From: Lepidostoma basale
Lineage: Eukaryota; Arthropoda; Insecta; Trichoptera; Lepidostomatidae
Assembly: GCA_022606425.2 (NCBI GenBank)
Contig: JAHDVF020000676.1
Location: 1,037,327-1,101,326, forward strand
Direction of reading: 5' to 3'
DNA length: 64,000 nucleotides
Positions 53,623 through 62,402 of this stretch are shown piece by piece (within the stretch, counting starts at the first letter, position 1; each line of letters starts with the position of its first letter). A program made the position numbers and the translations under genes. A model generated the notes under the pieces. It was not told the DNA's origin, did not search any database, and saw only the letters and a list, made by a program, of their open reading frames with translations.

Positions 53623-54083
53623 ATTTAAAAAAAATATTTTTTTGGAATAGTTCATTGACATAAAACACCATTTAACAGTTGAATAGTCCATTGACATATA
53701 ATCCCATATAACATCATATAACACCATCATTAAAAAAAATATTGCTATTATTGGATTTGTTAAATCTCATTTTTTATTTGATACTTGATATCAATAGATT
53801 TAAACGGTTAACCAACAAATATTGGCAAATACTAGATTCCAATGTCAGTTTGTGAAACAACCGTTAGTAAAATATATTAATCGTTACAAATAATGAGAGT
53901 TTTTTTGATTAAAAAAATGTCAAAAATGTTCTCCTTTCTCAGTGATAAAACTTTTACCTTGTGGTCGTACGGCATCACTATAATAAATATTAAATTATGA
54001 TCAAATTTCCCTTTCACTCCTCTGACACAATTAAAATGTAAAAATACGACTTCCAAACTGATTTGTAATTGGTAAAAGTAAAA
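53623..54083. other. unique AT-rich sequence
   Basis: Contains short repeats of CATTGACATA and CACCATC words at 53650-53730. No gene. Confidence 0.45.
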
Positions 54084-54268
54084 ACTAACTAACCATCACG
54101 CCGTCTCCCCGAGCGGGTAGGCAGAAAGAATGGACTGCCACACTTTAATCGATGCAGCACTCCATCCTTCTCTTTTCGCCCCCGCGAGAGACGTGGTGTG
54201 ATGGGTTGCGAACCTCATCGCCATCAATAGGCATCTCCCGCGCACACTTTGATCGTCCAACGTCTACA
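54084..54268 (-). mobile_element. Family A2: A2 body joined to a family A 3' tail
   Basis: Tail side 54084-54150 is identical in layout to family A (CATCACGCCGTCTCCCCGAG … GACTGCCACACTTTA). It then switches to the A2 body (TCTTTTCGCCCCCGCGAGAG … GGGTTGCGAACCTCATCGCC). This is the structure of a SINE or chimeric element using a partner LINE's 3' end. Confidence 0.75.
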
Positions 54269-54313
54269 AAATAATATTAAATGTATTACGAAAATGGAGT
54301 TTAATAAGTTATA

Positions 54314-54628
54314 ACTAACCAACTAACTAACTAACCATCGCGCCGTCTCCCCGGAGGGGTAGGTAGAAAGAATGGAACGCCACACTGTTCTGTCTTGACA
54401 TACTTCTGTCGCTTCCTCTACATTCATACATCTTGTCATGCACGCACGTCAATTTCTCCGCCTGCTTACGTGACCGATATTTTTGATTTGATCGTGCTAC
54501 GTTTTCCTCGGTCTTCCTTTATTTCTGGTTCCGTTTACATCATATAATTTTTTTACCATTCTTTCTTCATTCATTTTTTCCATATGTCCAAACCATCTTA
54601 ACGATCCTTTCATTATTTTGATATTATA
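54314..54628 (-). mobile_element. Family A RTE-like LINE, 3' end (copy 23)
   Basis: Tail complement AACTAACCAACTAACTAAC, then the conserved 3' end with a 15-bp deletion before the DQINQIL region. Confidence 0.85.
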
Positions 54629-55123
54629 TTATATTATTTTGATTTATTCTAATATTGTGATACATTATCTAGAACTGATTTAATTTATTAAATTAGAGTT
54701 GATTTGTATGAAAATATAAAATATATACGCAAAATATCGAAATGAAATTCTTTAGATACGTGCTTTCTTATATTTTAAGCCCACTTCAGCTATTGTAATA
54801 TTTCAACAACATAATAAATCTCTAAACGTTTTTTATTCTTTGGTATTACACCCTATTTAAAATGCATGCGAATTCTATGAAACGTAACCGTGACTCCACA
54901 AACAATACGCTTGGAAAATAAAACATTCGTGCATTCAAGTATTAAAATATTTTCCTTACATATTATTTCCGTAATAATCTGGCACTAATCCAACAAGGCT
55001 GGCTGTAAACCAACAGGTGCTGGAAGAATTGCTTAGAAATGCTTTATTGCATTTGTTTAACATCACTTTCCATTTGTATTGCAAAATCGTTAAATATATA
55101 CCTGTTTATACCTGTGGTGTCTT
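54629..55123. other. unique AT-rich sequence
   Basis: Nothing recognised. Confidence 0.45.
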
Positions 55124-55262
55124 ATAACTAACTAACTTACGGATGGACTGCCACACTTTAACCGTTACGGCACTCCATAATTTTCTTTTCGCCCCCGCGA
55201 GAGACGCGGTATTATGGGTTGCGAACCTCATCGCCACCAATAGGCATCTCCCGCTATGTTTA
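55124..55262 (-). mobile_element. Family A2 copy, short
   Basis: Tail complement, a shortened family A piece (GATGGACTGCCACACTTTAA), then the A2 body CGCCCCCGCGAGAGACGCGG and GGGTTGCGAACCTCATCGCC. Confidence 0.7.
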
Positions 55263-55506
55263 TATGTGTTCAATAAACATGTAATAACTTCTGTCAATAT
55301 GATGTATTTTACAAGTCTATAAAAAATAATTAGGAATCATTTCATAATTATTAAAAAAGTTTGGATTTTATATATAAGATATAATAATATATTTCAATAG
55401 ATCTATGCTCATTGTTATGTAAACCCAGGATAGTGAAAATAATTTTGCTCGTAGATTTGAAAAGTTATAAAAATTTTCTTATTATATTGTATATATTATA
55501 TATTGG

Positions 55507-55757
55507 TCTTCTTCTTCTTCTTCTTCTCCTTATGTACCTTTGGTATCTTCTTCATTGCTAGCCTTCTTCCCTCCACTGCTGGATATAGGTCTCTTTCAAT
55601 TTCTTCCACTCGTCTCTATCCTGCCCCTTTTGTATTCAAGATTTTCCAACCCCTTTAATAATATCATCGGTCCATCTCATCGGTGGCCTTCCGACACTTC
55701 GTCCATTTTCCCATGGTCTCCAACTGAGTATCCTGGGTGGCCATCTGACCTTTGGTA
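55507..55757 (-). mobile_element. LINE ORF2 C-terminus (family W)
   Basis: The minus strand reads RILSWRPWENGRSVGRPPMR, RWTDDIIKGVGKS, QDRDEWKKLKETYIQQWREE and a (GAA)n tail complement at 55508-55526. Confidence 0.85.
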
Positions 55758-55759
55758 TA

Positions 55760-55892
55760 ATGGTAATTAAATAAAACGATGTTTTTTGAACTACTTCCAC
55801 TTTTGTCTAATATGTATTTCAACAGTGACCGGTTTCGCCAGGCTCGCTGGCATCGACAGACTGGTTCCAGTCTGTCGATGCTAGCGAGCCTG
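55760..55892. mobile_element. Hammerhead-type element, family T, with opposed motifs
   Basis: TAAATAAAACGATGTTTTTT, CTACTTCCACTTTTGTC, minus motif 55821-55865 (CTGTCGA, GCCAG/CTGGC, GAAAC, CGGTC), then directly its inverted partner CCAGTCTGTCGATGCTAGCG. The right half is replaced by a family A fragment. Confidence 0.65.
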
Positions 55893-56036
55893 ATTGATAA
55901 TTTAAAGGTCGGCCATGATAGAAGTCGGATGAATCGACGTGTGTGTATGACTCGCTATATAAATTTTGAGGTCTTGTGTCGTGTGGTGTGGTCTTTTGTC
56001 TATGCTTAGCTTTACGGGCGAGATAGTTTGTTGTTG
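55893..56036 (+). mobile_element. Family A RTE-like LINE, 3' end (copy 25, TTG tail)
   Basis: GGTCGGCCATGATAGAAGTC … TACGGGCGAGATAGTTTG and (TTG)n. Short and decayed. Confidence 0.75.
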
Positions 56037-56084
56037 TTGTAATAGATTATATCGCCCTAAAAGGTTCCTGTTCCGTTTAAACGT

Positions 56085-56256
56085 TTATAGCTAGGAGAAC
56101 GCTTGGCTCCTGATCCAGGGGACATGGGTTCAAGCCTGGACACGACCAGATTCCTTCTTCATAATAATGAGCTATTTTCTGCTCACATTGAAGATTGTAA
56201 AATAAATTCTAATTTCATTGATGTAAATCCTTGATATTAGTCTTTTAAAAAAATAA
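56085..56256 (+). mobile_element. SINE2 (tRNA-like)
   Basis: The head GGAGAACGCTTGGCTCCTGA and a B-box match GGGTTCAAGCC (56126-56136) indicate a tRNA-derived promoter. The body contains TTCATAATAATGAGCTATTT and GCTCACATTGAAGATTG, shared with 22195-22345. Confidence 0.65.
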
Positions 56257-56384
56257 AAATAAAAAAATAAATAAACTCATCACGTAGCACAGTTGTTATT
56301 GGTTTTGCTGCAAACCTTCTGGAAATATAGCTGGAAAAAAAGTCTTCATATTAAAACAACATAAAAATATACCAATAAAAATAA

Positions 56385-56570
56385 AAGTAAATTAAATAGA
56401 AATTTCTTTATAATATACATTTAGTTGAATTTCACTTGGTTTTATGGCTTCGACGGATTTCGGCAACTCTCTGCCATTTAACTATGAAATAAAACCAAGA
56501 GGAATTAAACTAAATTTAATGAGCATTATTGTATAAAGAAAATTGTTTCATTAAATTTTAAAACTGGAAT
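56385..56570. mobile_element. Hammerhead-type element, family N, decayed
   Basis: Inverted arms TTAGTTGAATTTCACTTGGT and ACCAAGAGGAATTAAACTAA; the tip has CGGATTTCGGCAACTCTCTG. Core boxes are degraded. Confidence 0.55.
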
Positions 56571-56574
56571 TTTC

Positions 56575-57033
56575 TTTCAAGCATGGAACTGGCAAAAGAA
56601 GGATGAAAGTAGATAAAAGCAGTAGAAATGAGATCTCTTAGACGAATGTGTGGATACTCTGTGAATGATAGAGTGCCGAATGAAAATATAAAAAGTGAAT
56701 GCGGTAAGAATGATGGTTTTATGAACAAAATAATGAAATAATATGGTTTGGACACATGGAAATAATGAATGAAGAAAGAATGGTAAAAAAATTATATGTT
56801 AACGATGTAAATGGAACCAGAAATAGAGGAAGACCGAGGAAAACGTGTCACGATCAAATAAATCAAATATTGAATGTCGGCCATGTGAGGAGTCAGAGAA
56901 ATCGACGCGCGTGCATGACACGATGTATGAATGTTGAGGAATCGAGAGAAATATGTCAGGAAAGAAAAGTGTGGCAGTCCATTCTTTCTGCCTACCCCTT
57001 CGGGAGACGGCGTGATGGTTAGTTAGTTAGTTT
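56575..57033 (+). mobile_element. Family A RTE-like LINE, 3' end (copy 26)
   Basis: From AWNWQKKDES through EMRSLRRMCGYSV to the end; the last 88 codons are open (56756-57022): EIMNEERMVKKLYVNDVNG, GRPRKTCHDQINQILNVG, RKVWQSILSAYPFGR. The tail is (TTAG)n. One of the least damaged copies. Confidence 0.9.
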
Positions 57034-57555
57034 TTTTTTTGTTTCATTTTCTTTATTTATAATAAACTTCTACCAAAAAATGTTTCAAATTACGTTAATA
57101 TTTAATACACATAACTAGATAATTCACTAAGGAAGAAACAATTCGAACATTTCGTTTGAACGATATTAAACGAACGGTGCTCATTTCGATGTCTAGCAAG
57201 CATATTGACAAACAAAAAGGGGCGGCCGTTCCCGGACTTCAAAGAAACAGCCCTTAAGAGGCTGTGAGGATTATCCGTACTGGCCTGAAAGCCTTCGCAT
57301 CGCTTGGGTGATTGATCCCCCAAAGCAGAGACGCTCGCCATTCAGGAGCGAAAGGAGATCGATTGGCCGTGCCATTCTGGTGCCCGCCCGAGCTTTCCGT
57401 CTCCTCGGAGTTTTATGGTCCGAACACAACAAGCGAGCTTGATTACATTAATTAATCATCCGACTTGCAGCACTTTGACAATCAATAAACACGCCCTTCG
57501 CTAATTGTAAGAGAAAGGGAAAATCTTTATTTTACAACCGTAAGGCAAAAAAATT
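57034..57555. other. unique sequence with GC-rich island
   Basis: 57170-57470 is GC-balanced and unmatched. It contains GATTACATTAATTAATCATC, a homeodomain-type TAAT cluster, next to a GC-rich block. Candidate regulatory DNA. Confidence 0.35.
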
Positions 57556-57886
57556 AAAAAGGTGTCCCAAAAATGGTTTGGAAATAAGGGACGGACGGAT
57601 GGGGGAAGAATTGTATAGAAGAAGGTAAAAGCGATATACACAAGTATGGTGAACGGAAAAAGAAGTCGTGGAAGACCAAGGAAAACATGGCATTACCAAA
57701 TTAATTAAATACTGAAAGTTGGCCACAATCGAATTTGGAAAAATCGACGAGCGTGCATGTTACGATATTTGAATGTAGAAGAGGCGCGAGAGTTATGTCA
57801 GGATATAACGATGTGGCGATCCATCCTCTCTACTAAACCCTCCGGGGAAACGGGCGTGATAGTTTGTTAGTTAGTCAGTTATTTTG
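57556..57886 (+). mobile_element. Family A RTE-like LINE, 3' end (copy 27)
   Basis: Diverged subtype (MVNGKRSRGRPRKTWHYQI after frame correction; RACMLRYLNVEEARELCQD), ending GTGATAGTTTGTTAGTTAGT. Confidence 0.8.
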
Positions 57887-57925
57887 TTACAGGAATATCT
57901 AGATTAATATATAAAAAGTAATATT

Positions 57926-58070
57926 TCATTGGAATGACATGTTTTATCTTTCTTATGCGCGTCTTTCAAATGTTTTGGACATTTGTTTTGCCTTAGAAAG
58001 GCGAAACATGTAATTTCCATAAAATTAAAAGAAAACTGGTGTTTTTATTTGTATTTATTATGGACTTTAT
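57926..58070. mobile_element. Hammerhead-type element, family M, with opposed motifs
   Basis: TGGAATGACATGTTTTATCT (minus side) and 57990-58020 GCCTTAGAAAGGCGAAACAT (plus side) face each other across about 30 bp. The plus motif keeps helix II and GAAAC, but lacks CTGANGA. Confidence 0.6.
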
Positions 58071-58777
58071 ATGAGAATTAAAGAATAAATTAATAAGATT
58101 TGTGCGAAAAAGTCATAGTAGGCCCAGAAATATTTATTAATGCTTAATTGATCATTTCTCCAGCAGTATTTTGAGAATCAATGGTTTGCATAAAAGGTTA
58201 TTGTTGAATTAAACACGAGGAAAATGTAATTTATAATTCACAATACAATTTATAAATACATTGGAAAGCTATTTACTATTACAATCGGAAAATCAAAACT
58301 TTTTTATTCAGGATAAAATAAAATAATGATGTCGAGCAATTAAATAATTTAAATAATGGTTCGTATTTTAGTACAAAAAATAAAGCTTCATTGTTCGACT
58401 ACAACAACCCTCGAAGTTATGACAGTTTCATGGGAATATCGAATAAAGCAGAATGTCTGGTTCACCCTTCCCTTGCAAAACTTCATCAAGGCCTCAGATA
58501 AATACTTAATTTATGAAGGCAGTAAAAACGTTAATTTATTAAATCACTAATAATTGTCTGTAAAACATTCTATGTGCGTGGCTTGTAATAGTTAACCGCT
58601 GCGTTCACGGGTCTTGGATCGACATGGTTCACAACTGTGATTGAATCAAATCAAATCAAACCAATTCAATAATAAATGCAAAGCGATGAATTTTTTTCAA
58701 GCTATTTCAGTTTATTTCTATTTTTATTTTTTATACACATTGTATTTACAACACTTTTATTAAAAATAAAATTATAC
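58071..58777. other. unique AT-rich sequence
   Basis: 58630-58662 carries (AATCA)n (GAATCAAATCAAATCAAACC), probably the tail of a family J LINE on the minus strand whose body is lost. No gene. Confidence 0.45.
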
Positions 58778-58810
58778 AGATATGTTTCGGACGAACAGTC
58801 CTTCTTCAGT
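58778..58810 (-). ncRNA. Hammerhead-ribozyme-like motif (family F), intact core
   Basis: Minus strand: CTGAAGA, extra A, helix II GGAC-TGTTC-GTCC, GAAA, CATATC. Helix III is weaker than in other families. Confidence 0.6.
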
Positions 58811-58974
58811 AAAGATACATATTTATAAAAATATTATAAAATTGTTGTTGTTTACATGATCTGACAGATGTTATAAAGATTTATTTTGGAACGTTTATGC
58901 TTATGTTGTTGTTTTAAAATCAAAATAATACTTTGTTAATGGTGCATTAATTAGGTAAAAATATTTTAAACTTA

Positions 58975-59344
58975 TTGTTTCTTCAACAATGATGTGAAAC
59001 TCCATATTTAATAATTAATACTAATGAAAACGTCTGTTTTTTAGAAGTTTCATAATATTTTATGTGGATAACGTGTTTAGTCAATTCATTCGTATTAATA
59101 TTTTGACTTTTTATTCATTATCAAAAGTGGCAATTAGCAGTGCACAATGGGGTTCAAGTCCATTATGTATAGAATTGATGCATGAAGTTGGCAGAAAAAA
59201 ATAAAGTAAGATGAAAACCGTAGAAATGAGATTACAAATCAATGTTTGTGTTGTTTGTATGTTTTATAGCAAAAAAAATGTAATAGAATACGTAATAGAC
59301 ATTTGATTCAGGCGAAACATGTCATTCACAAATAATAATAAGTG
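58975..59344. mobile_element. Hammerhead-type element, family M, split by a family A fragment
   Basis: Left arm TTGTTTCTTCAACAATGATG, CTAATGAAAACGTCTGTTTT; right end CAGGCGAAACATGTCATTCA at 59310-59333. The middle (59120-59262) is LINE. Confidence 0.6.
59120..59262 (+). mobile_element. Family A RTE-like LINE fragment (copy 28)
   Basis: TGGCAATTAGCAGTGCACAA and GTAGAAATGAGATTACAAAT correspond to the AVHNGVL…AVEMRSL segment; heavily decayed. Confidence 0.6.
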
Positions 59345-59622
59345 ATTTTACTGAATTCTCTTTATGGAAGTTCATTTTTAAATAATAATAAAATAAAACG
59401 ATATTTTTTTTAAACATCTTCCACCTTTGTCATTGTTTCGACAGCGAGCCTGGCGAAACCGGTCGCTGTCGAAATAAAGACAAAAGTGGAATTTGTAAAA
59501 AAACATCATTTAATTTAAATAGTCCATTGTTTTGGCCGAAACACTACGATACTTTAACATTATTACTGTTAAAATTTAAAACACTGTAATAATATCACAA
59601 TTTTTTTGTATTCACTGAGAGT

Positions 59623-59670
59623 GTCGCGACAGCTGTTTCGCTAACCGATGTTAGCATCATCAGGTGTTAC
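59623..59670 (-). ncRNA. Hammerhead-ribozyme-like motif (family K), intact core
   Basis: Minus strand: CTGATGA, extra T, helix II GCTAAC-ATCG-GTTAGC, GAAA, helix III ACAG/CTGT, GTC, GCGAC. Helix III has no loop, so pairing between two molecules or two arms is likely needed. Confidence 0.7.
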
Positions 59671-59690
59671 AATTAACTTAACAGTTTATT

Positions 59691-59738
59691 ATAACACCTG
59701 ATGATGCCAACATCGGTTGGCGAAACAGCTGTCGCGAC
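59691..59738 (+). ncRNA. Hammerhead-ribozyme-like motif (family K), intact core
   Basis: CTGATGA, extra T, helix II GCCAAC-ATCG-GTTGGC, GAAA, ACAG/CTGT, GTC, GCGAC. The third pair of helix II is C-G here and T-A in the partner copy: a compensatory change. Confidence 0.7.
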
Positions 59739-59820
59739 ACTTTCAGTGAATAAAAAAGAAATTGTAATTATTTAACAGTGTTTTAAATTTTAACAGTAAT
59801 CGTTTTATTTAATTATTATT

Positions 59821-60374
59821 CACATAAAATATATCAAAACATCTAACTTAATTAAGTGTGATTTTCTTTTCATAACACGATGGTTAAAAATGAAAATTCA
59901 CGTACGACAATGAAAATAGCCCCTTCGTGATCCCAGTAATTCAATTTGATACATAATAAGGTTGTCTCAAATGACGTTAAAGCAATCGAAGTCAGCTAGC
60001 CTGATTAGTGGGGCGAGCCTCGCTTGTCTGACGGAATTTCACCCAAGTCAGGTGTTTGTTATAAATGAGCAAAGAATTGATTCAAAGCGGCCCGTTTTAG
60101 GAAATGATTTATGACGGAAAATAATTTATTATGCCTCCGGGCACAGCATTCACGTGGTTTATGGCTCAGAAGAAAATCAGGGGTTAAGGCGACAGGATCT
60201 GTATTCAATACACTGCACAAGACTGACTCGTGTTGGGCGATATTAAAATTCTATTCATGGCCTCCGAACTGAGATATTATGACAAATACTCAAATAAGCT
60301 TAAACTTATTACTATACTTAGCACGTTTTTTTCCTTCCTAATAGTAACTTCATAAAAATACTGACATTTTTATT
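59821..60374. other. unique sequence
   Basis: No gene recognised; a GC-balanced patch lies at 59990-60130. Confidence 0.4.
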
Positions 60375-60950
60375 TAAGTTTTCTTCTTCTTCCTCAGCCT
60401 ATTCCCGTCCACTTCTGGACAAAGGCCTCCTCCATTCGCTTCCACGTCACTCTGTCCTATGCAGACTGCATCCAGATTATTCCGACGTGTCTGTTCAGAT
60501 CATCCTTCCACCGTAGTTGCGGTCGCCCTGCACTTCTCTTCGCCGTCAACGGTCTCCAAGTCAGCAGTATTCTTGTCCACTTTTCATCTGAGCTTCTGGC
60601 TACGTGACCTGCCCATTGCCATTTTAGAGTCGCCACCCGGTGGATGATGTGAGTGACCTTTGTTTTTTCTCTCACCGTATCGTTTCTGACTCTGTCTCTT
60701 AGGCTTATTCCTAACATGGCTCTTTCCATGACCCTTTGGGTCACTTGTAGTTTCTCGGCACTTTGTTTGAGCAATGTACCAGTTTCAAGACCATAAGTAC
60801 CAACTGGAAGAACGCAGGCTTCATAGACTTTTCGTTTCAGGTTGATCGGTATTTTCCGGTTTTTAAGGATGTAACTCATGTTTGCGAAAGCTGCCCAGCT
60901 TAGTCTAATTCTTCTTTTTAGCTCTGCGGTTTGGTTATCTAAATTTTAAA
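60375..60950 (-). mobile_element. RTE-like LINE ORF2 C-terminus (family Y)
   Basis: 140 codons open (60457-60879, −), close to the 36877 copy: VLPVGTYGLETGTLLKQSAE, ERAMLGISLRDRVRNDTVRE, LKWQWAGHVARSSDEKWTR, SAGRPQLRWKDDLNRHVG. The last ~25 residues lie beyond a frameshift, then a (GAA)n tail complement at 60381-60393. Confidence 0.9.
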
Positions 60951-61019
60951 GAGTTTTTTTTCATTTTTGAAATGATTCAATTCTAGGGATTGGTTTAACT
61001 TTTTTGTACAATAGGTCGT

Positions 61020-61190
61020 TGTTCTTATGACATGTGATATGTAGTTAATCTATCGCCTTTTTATAGTCACGTAAATTCTATACCAGACCAATGACAGTGT
61101 GACAATCACACTGCAATCGTCGGGAATCGAATCCAGGAAATTTGGTATGATAGTAAGAGTTCTTACCACTCTGCCACGAAGGTTTGCAGA
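61020..61190 (-). mobile_element. SINE1 (tRNA-derived)
   Basis: Full head-body: GACATGTGATATGTAGTTAA, CAGTGTGACAATCACACTG, B-box complement GGGAATCGAATCC, A-box side CCACTCTGCCACGAAGG. Confidence 0.85.
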
Positions 61191-61370
61191 AAGTCTAATA
61201 TCTTTTGCTAGTTTTAAGGATGCCACGTGAGTATTTTAAATGTAGTAGTTTCTCGTTGTTTTCCCACATTAAGATACGACAGGTTTTTGGGAACTATTTA
61301 CATACATATAATTTTTTTTAATGCTATTGATTTTCGTGGCATGTAAAAATAAGTTCTTAAGTAATTTAAT

Positions 61371-61503
61371 CACCATTTTAATTGTCACGTGAATTTTAAG
61401 GGATGAAAGACAGCGTGAGAATTTTGCCTTCATTGCCGTGAATCGAATCCGGGACCTTCGGTGTGGCAGTCATGGCCGTTGCCATTCTGGCACGAACGCC
61501 GTC
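61371..61503 (-). mobile_element. SINE1 (tRNA-derived)
   Basis: ATTTTAATTGTCACGTGAAT, GTGAATCGAATCCGGGACC, TTCTGGCACGAACGCCGTC. Lacks part of the tail. Confidence 0.8.
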
Positions 61504-61544
61504 CGTTATTATTTTGTTAAATATCTCTTTACATCATAACAGCG

Positions 61545-61620
61545 CTAGGGAATCGAACCCAAGACGATGTGGCAGAGATTGATAGCTGTTTCCACTCTGC
61601 CGCGTAGGTTGTCAATACTG
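61545..61620 (-). mobile_element. SINE1 head fragment
   Basis: GGGAATCGAACCCAAGACG and CCACTCTGCCGCGTAGGTTG only; the tRNA-like head without the body. Confidence 0.75.
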
Positions 61621-61684
61621 TACTTAGATTATTATAGTTGATTAATTAAATTATGTTTTTTCGATTTCTAATTATGCCCGTATC

Positions 61685-61760
61685 TCGTTGTATAATTTTC
61701 AACCGACGTTCCAGATATCATTGCAGGCATCATTTTCGGGGATGTTACAATATCTCTATA
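61685..61760 (-). mobile_element. Hammerhead-type fragment, family G, decayed
   Basis: Minus strand GAAAATGATGCCTGCAATGA … TGGAACGTCGGTTG: layout as at 37555-37598, but with GAAA changed to GGAA. Confidence 0.45.
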
Positions 61761-61879
61761 ATCAAGAACGGAGATATCAGATATCCTAAGATTTAAAAAA
61801 ATCATTTTCCTCTTGCCATAGCAGTCTATTGTTATATCCGAACCAAATTAGTACAAGCTATCAAATTTTTTTATCTAAT

Positions 61880-62346
61880 TCACTAACTAATCATCACACC
61901 GAATGGATAGGCTCAAAATATTGGATTGCCACACTGTTCTTTCTTGAAATTCATCACTTAATTCCTTAACGCGACCTACGACGACTAATGACGACCTTCT
62001 TGGCCGAGTGATAAGTGCATTGACTGCCACCCCGAAGGTTCCGGGTTCGATTCCCGGCGAGGGCAGTGTGATTGTCACACTGTCTTTGGTCTGGTGTAGA
62101 ATTCACATGCCAGTAAAATGGCGATAGATTAGCTACCTATCACATGTCACGAGAATCACTATGATAGCTATATTATACCCTATACATCGATTTGGCTCTT
62201 GCTGTCATAATGTAAAATAGCGATTCAACAAAATAATAACAATAATAATAACATTCATATAACATGTCATGCACGTACGTCCATTTCTCAGACTCCTCAC
62301 GTGGCCGACATTTAATATTAGATTGATTTGATCATCCACATTTTTC
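61880..62346 (-). mobile_element. Family A RTE-like LINE (copy 29), split by SINE1
   Basis: 61880-61972 (CACTAACTAATCATCACACC … CACTTAATTCCTTAAC) and 62252-62346 (ACATTCATATAACATGTCAT … CAGACTCCTCACGTGGCC) are adjacent in intact copies. Confidence 0.75.
61990..62180 (+). mobile_element. SINE1 (tRNA-derived), best copy
   Basis: Head GACGACCTTCTTGGCCGAG with A box TGGCCGAGTGAT (62001-62012) and B box GGGTTCGATTCC (62043-62054), about 40 bp apart as in tRNA genes. The body AGTGTGATTGTCACACTG forms a hairpin and is followed by GGTCTGGTGTAGAATTCAC and ATCACATGTCACGAGAATC. Pol III promoter spacing is intact. Confidence 0.9.
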
Positions 62347-62402
62347 TCCGCCGCCTTCAAAATTTATTAGCGCTTTTATTGAAAGGAAAGGCGTTAAGAT
62401 AA

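Larger units (their letters stand above)
59513..59800. mobile_element. Hammerhead-type element, family K, best copy
   Basis: Arms ACAGTGTTTTAAATTTTAAC / its complement and TATTCACTGAGAGTGTCGCG / CGCGACACTTTCAGTGAATA bring two motifs head-to-head (59623-59670 −, 59691-59738 +) around a 20-bp loop. Both cores are perfect. Confidence 0.8.
59345..59820. mobile_element. Hammerhead-type element, family T, split by family K
   Basis: 59345-59513 holds T arms and a central plus half-motif (GCGAGCCTGGCGAAACCGG, 59441-59471) with GAAATAAAGACAAAAGTGGA after it. T resumes at 59800 (CGTTTTATTTAATTATTATT). K occupies the gap. Confidence 0.65.

Noticed and set aside
31973..59738. Complete Penelope-like element with RT and GIY-YIG nuclease
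   Set aside because: No ORF or fragment with those motifs was found near any hammerhead-type element; only short, non-coding bodies are present.
61990..62180. Functional tRNA gene
   Set aside because: A and B boxes are present, but no acceptor-stem pairing or anticodon arm fits; a SINE1 body follows and the family is dispersed.
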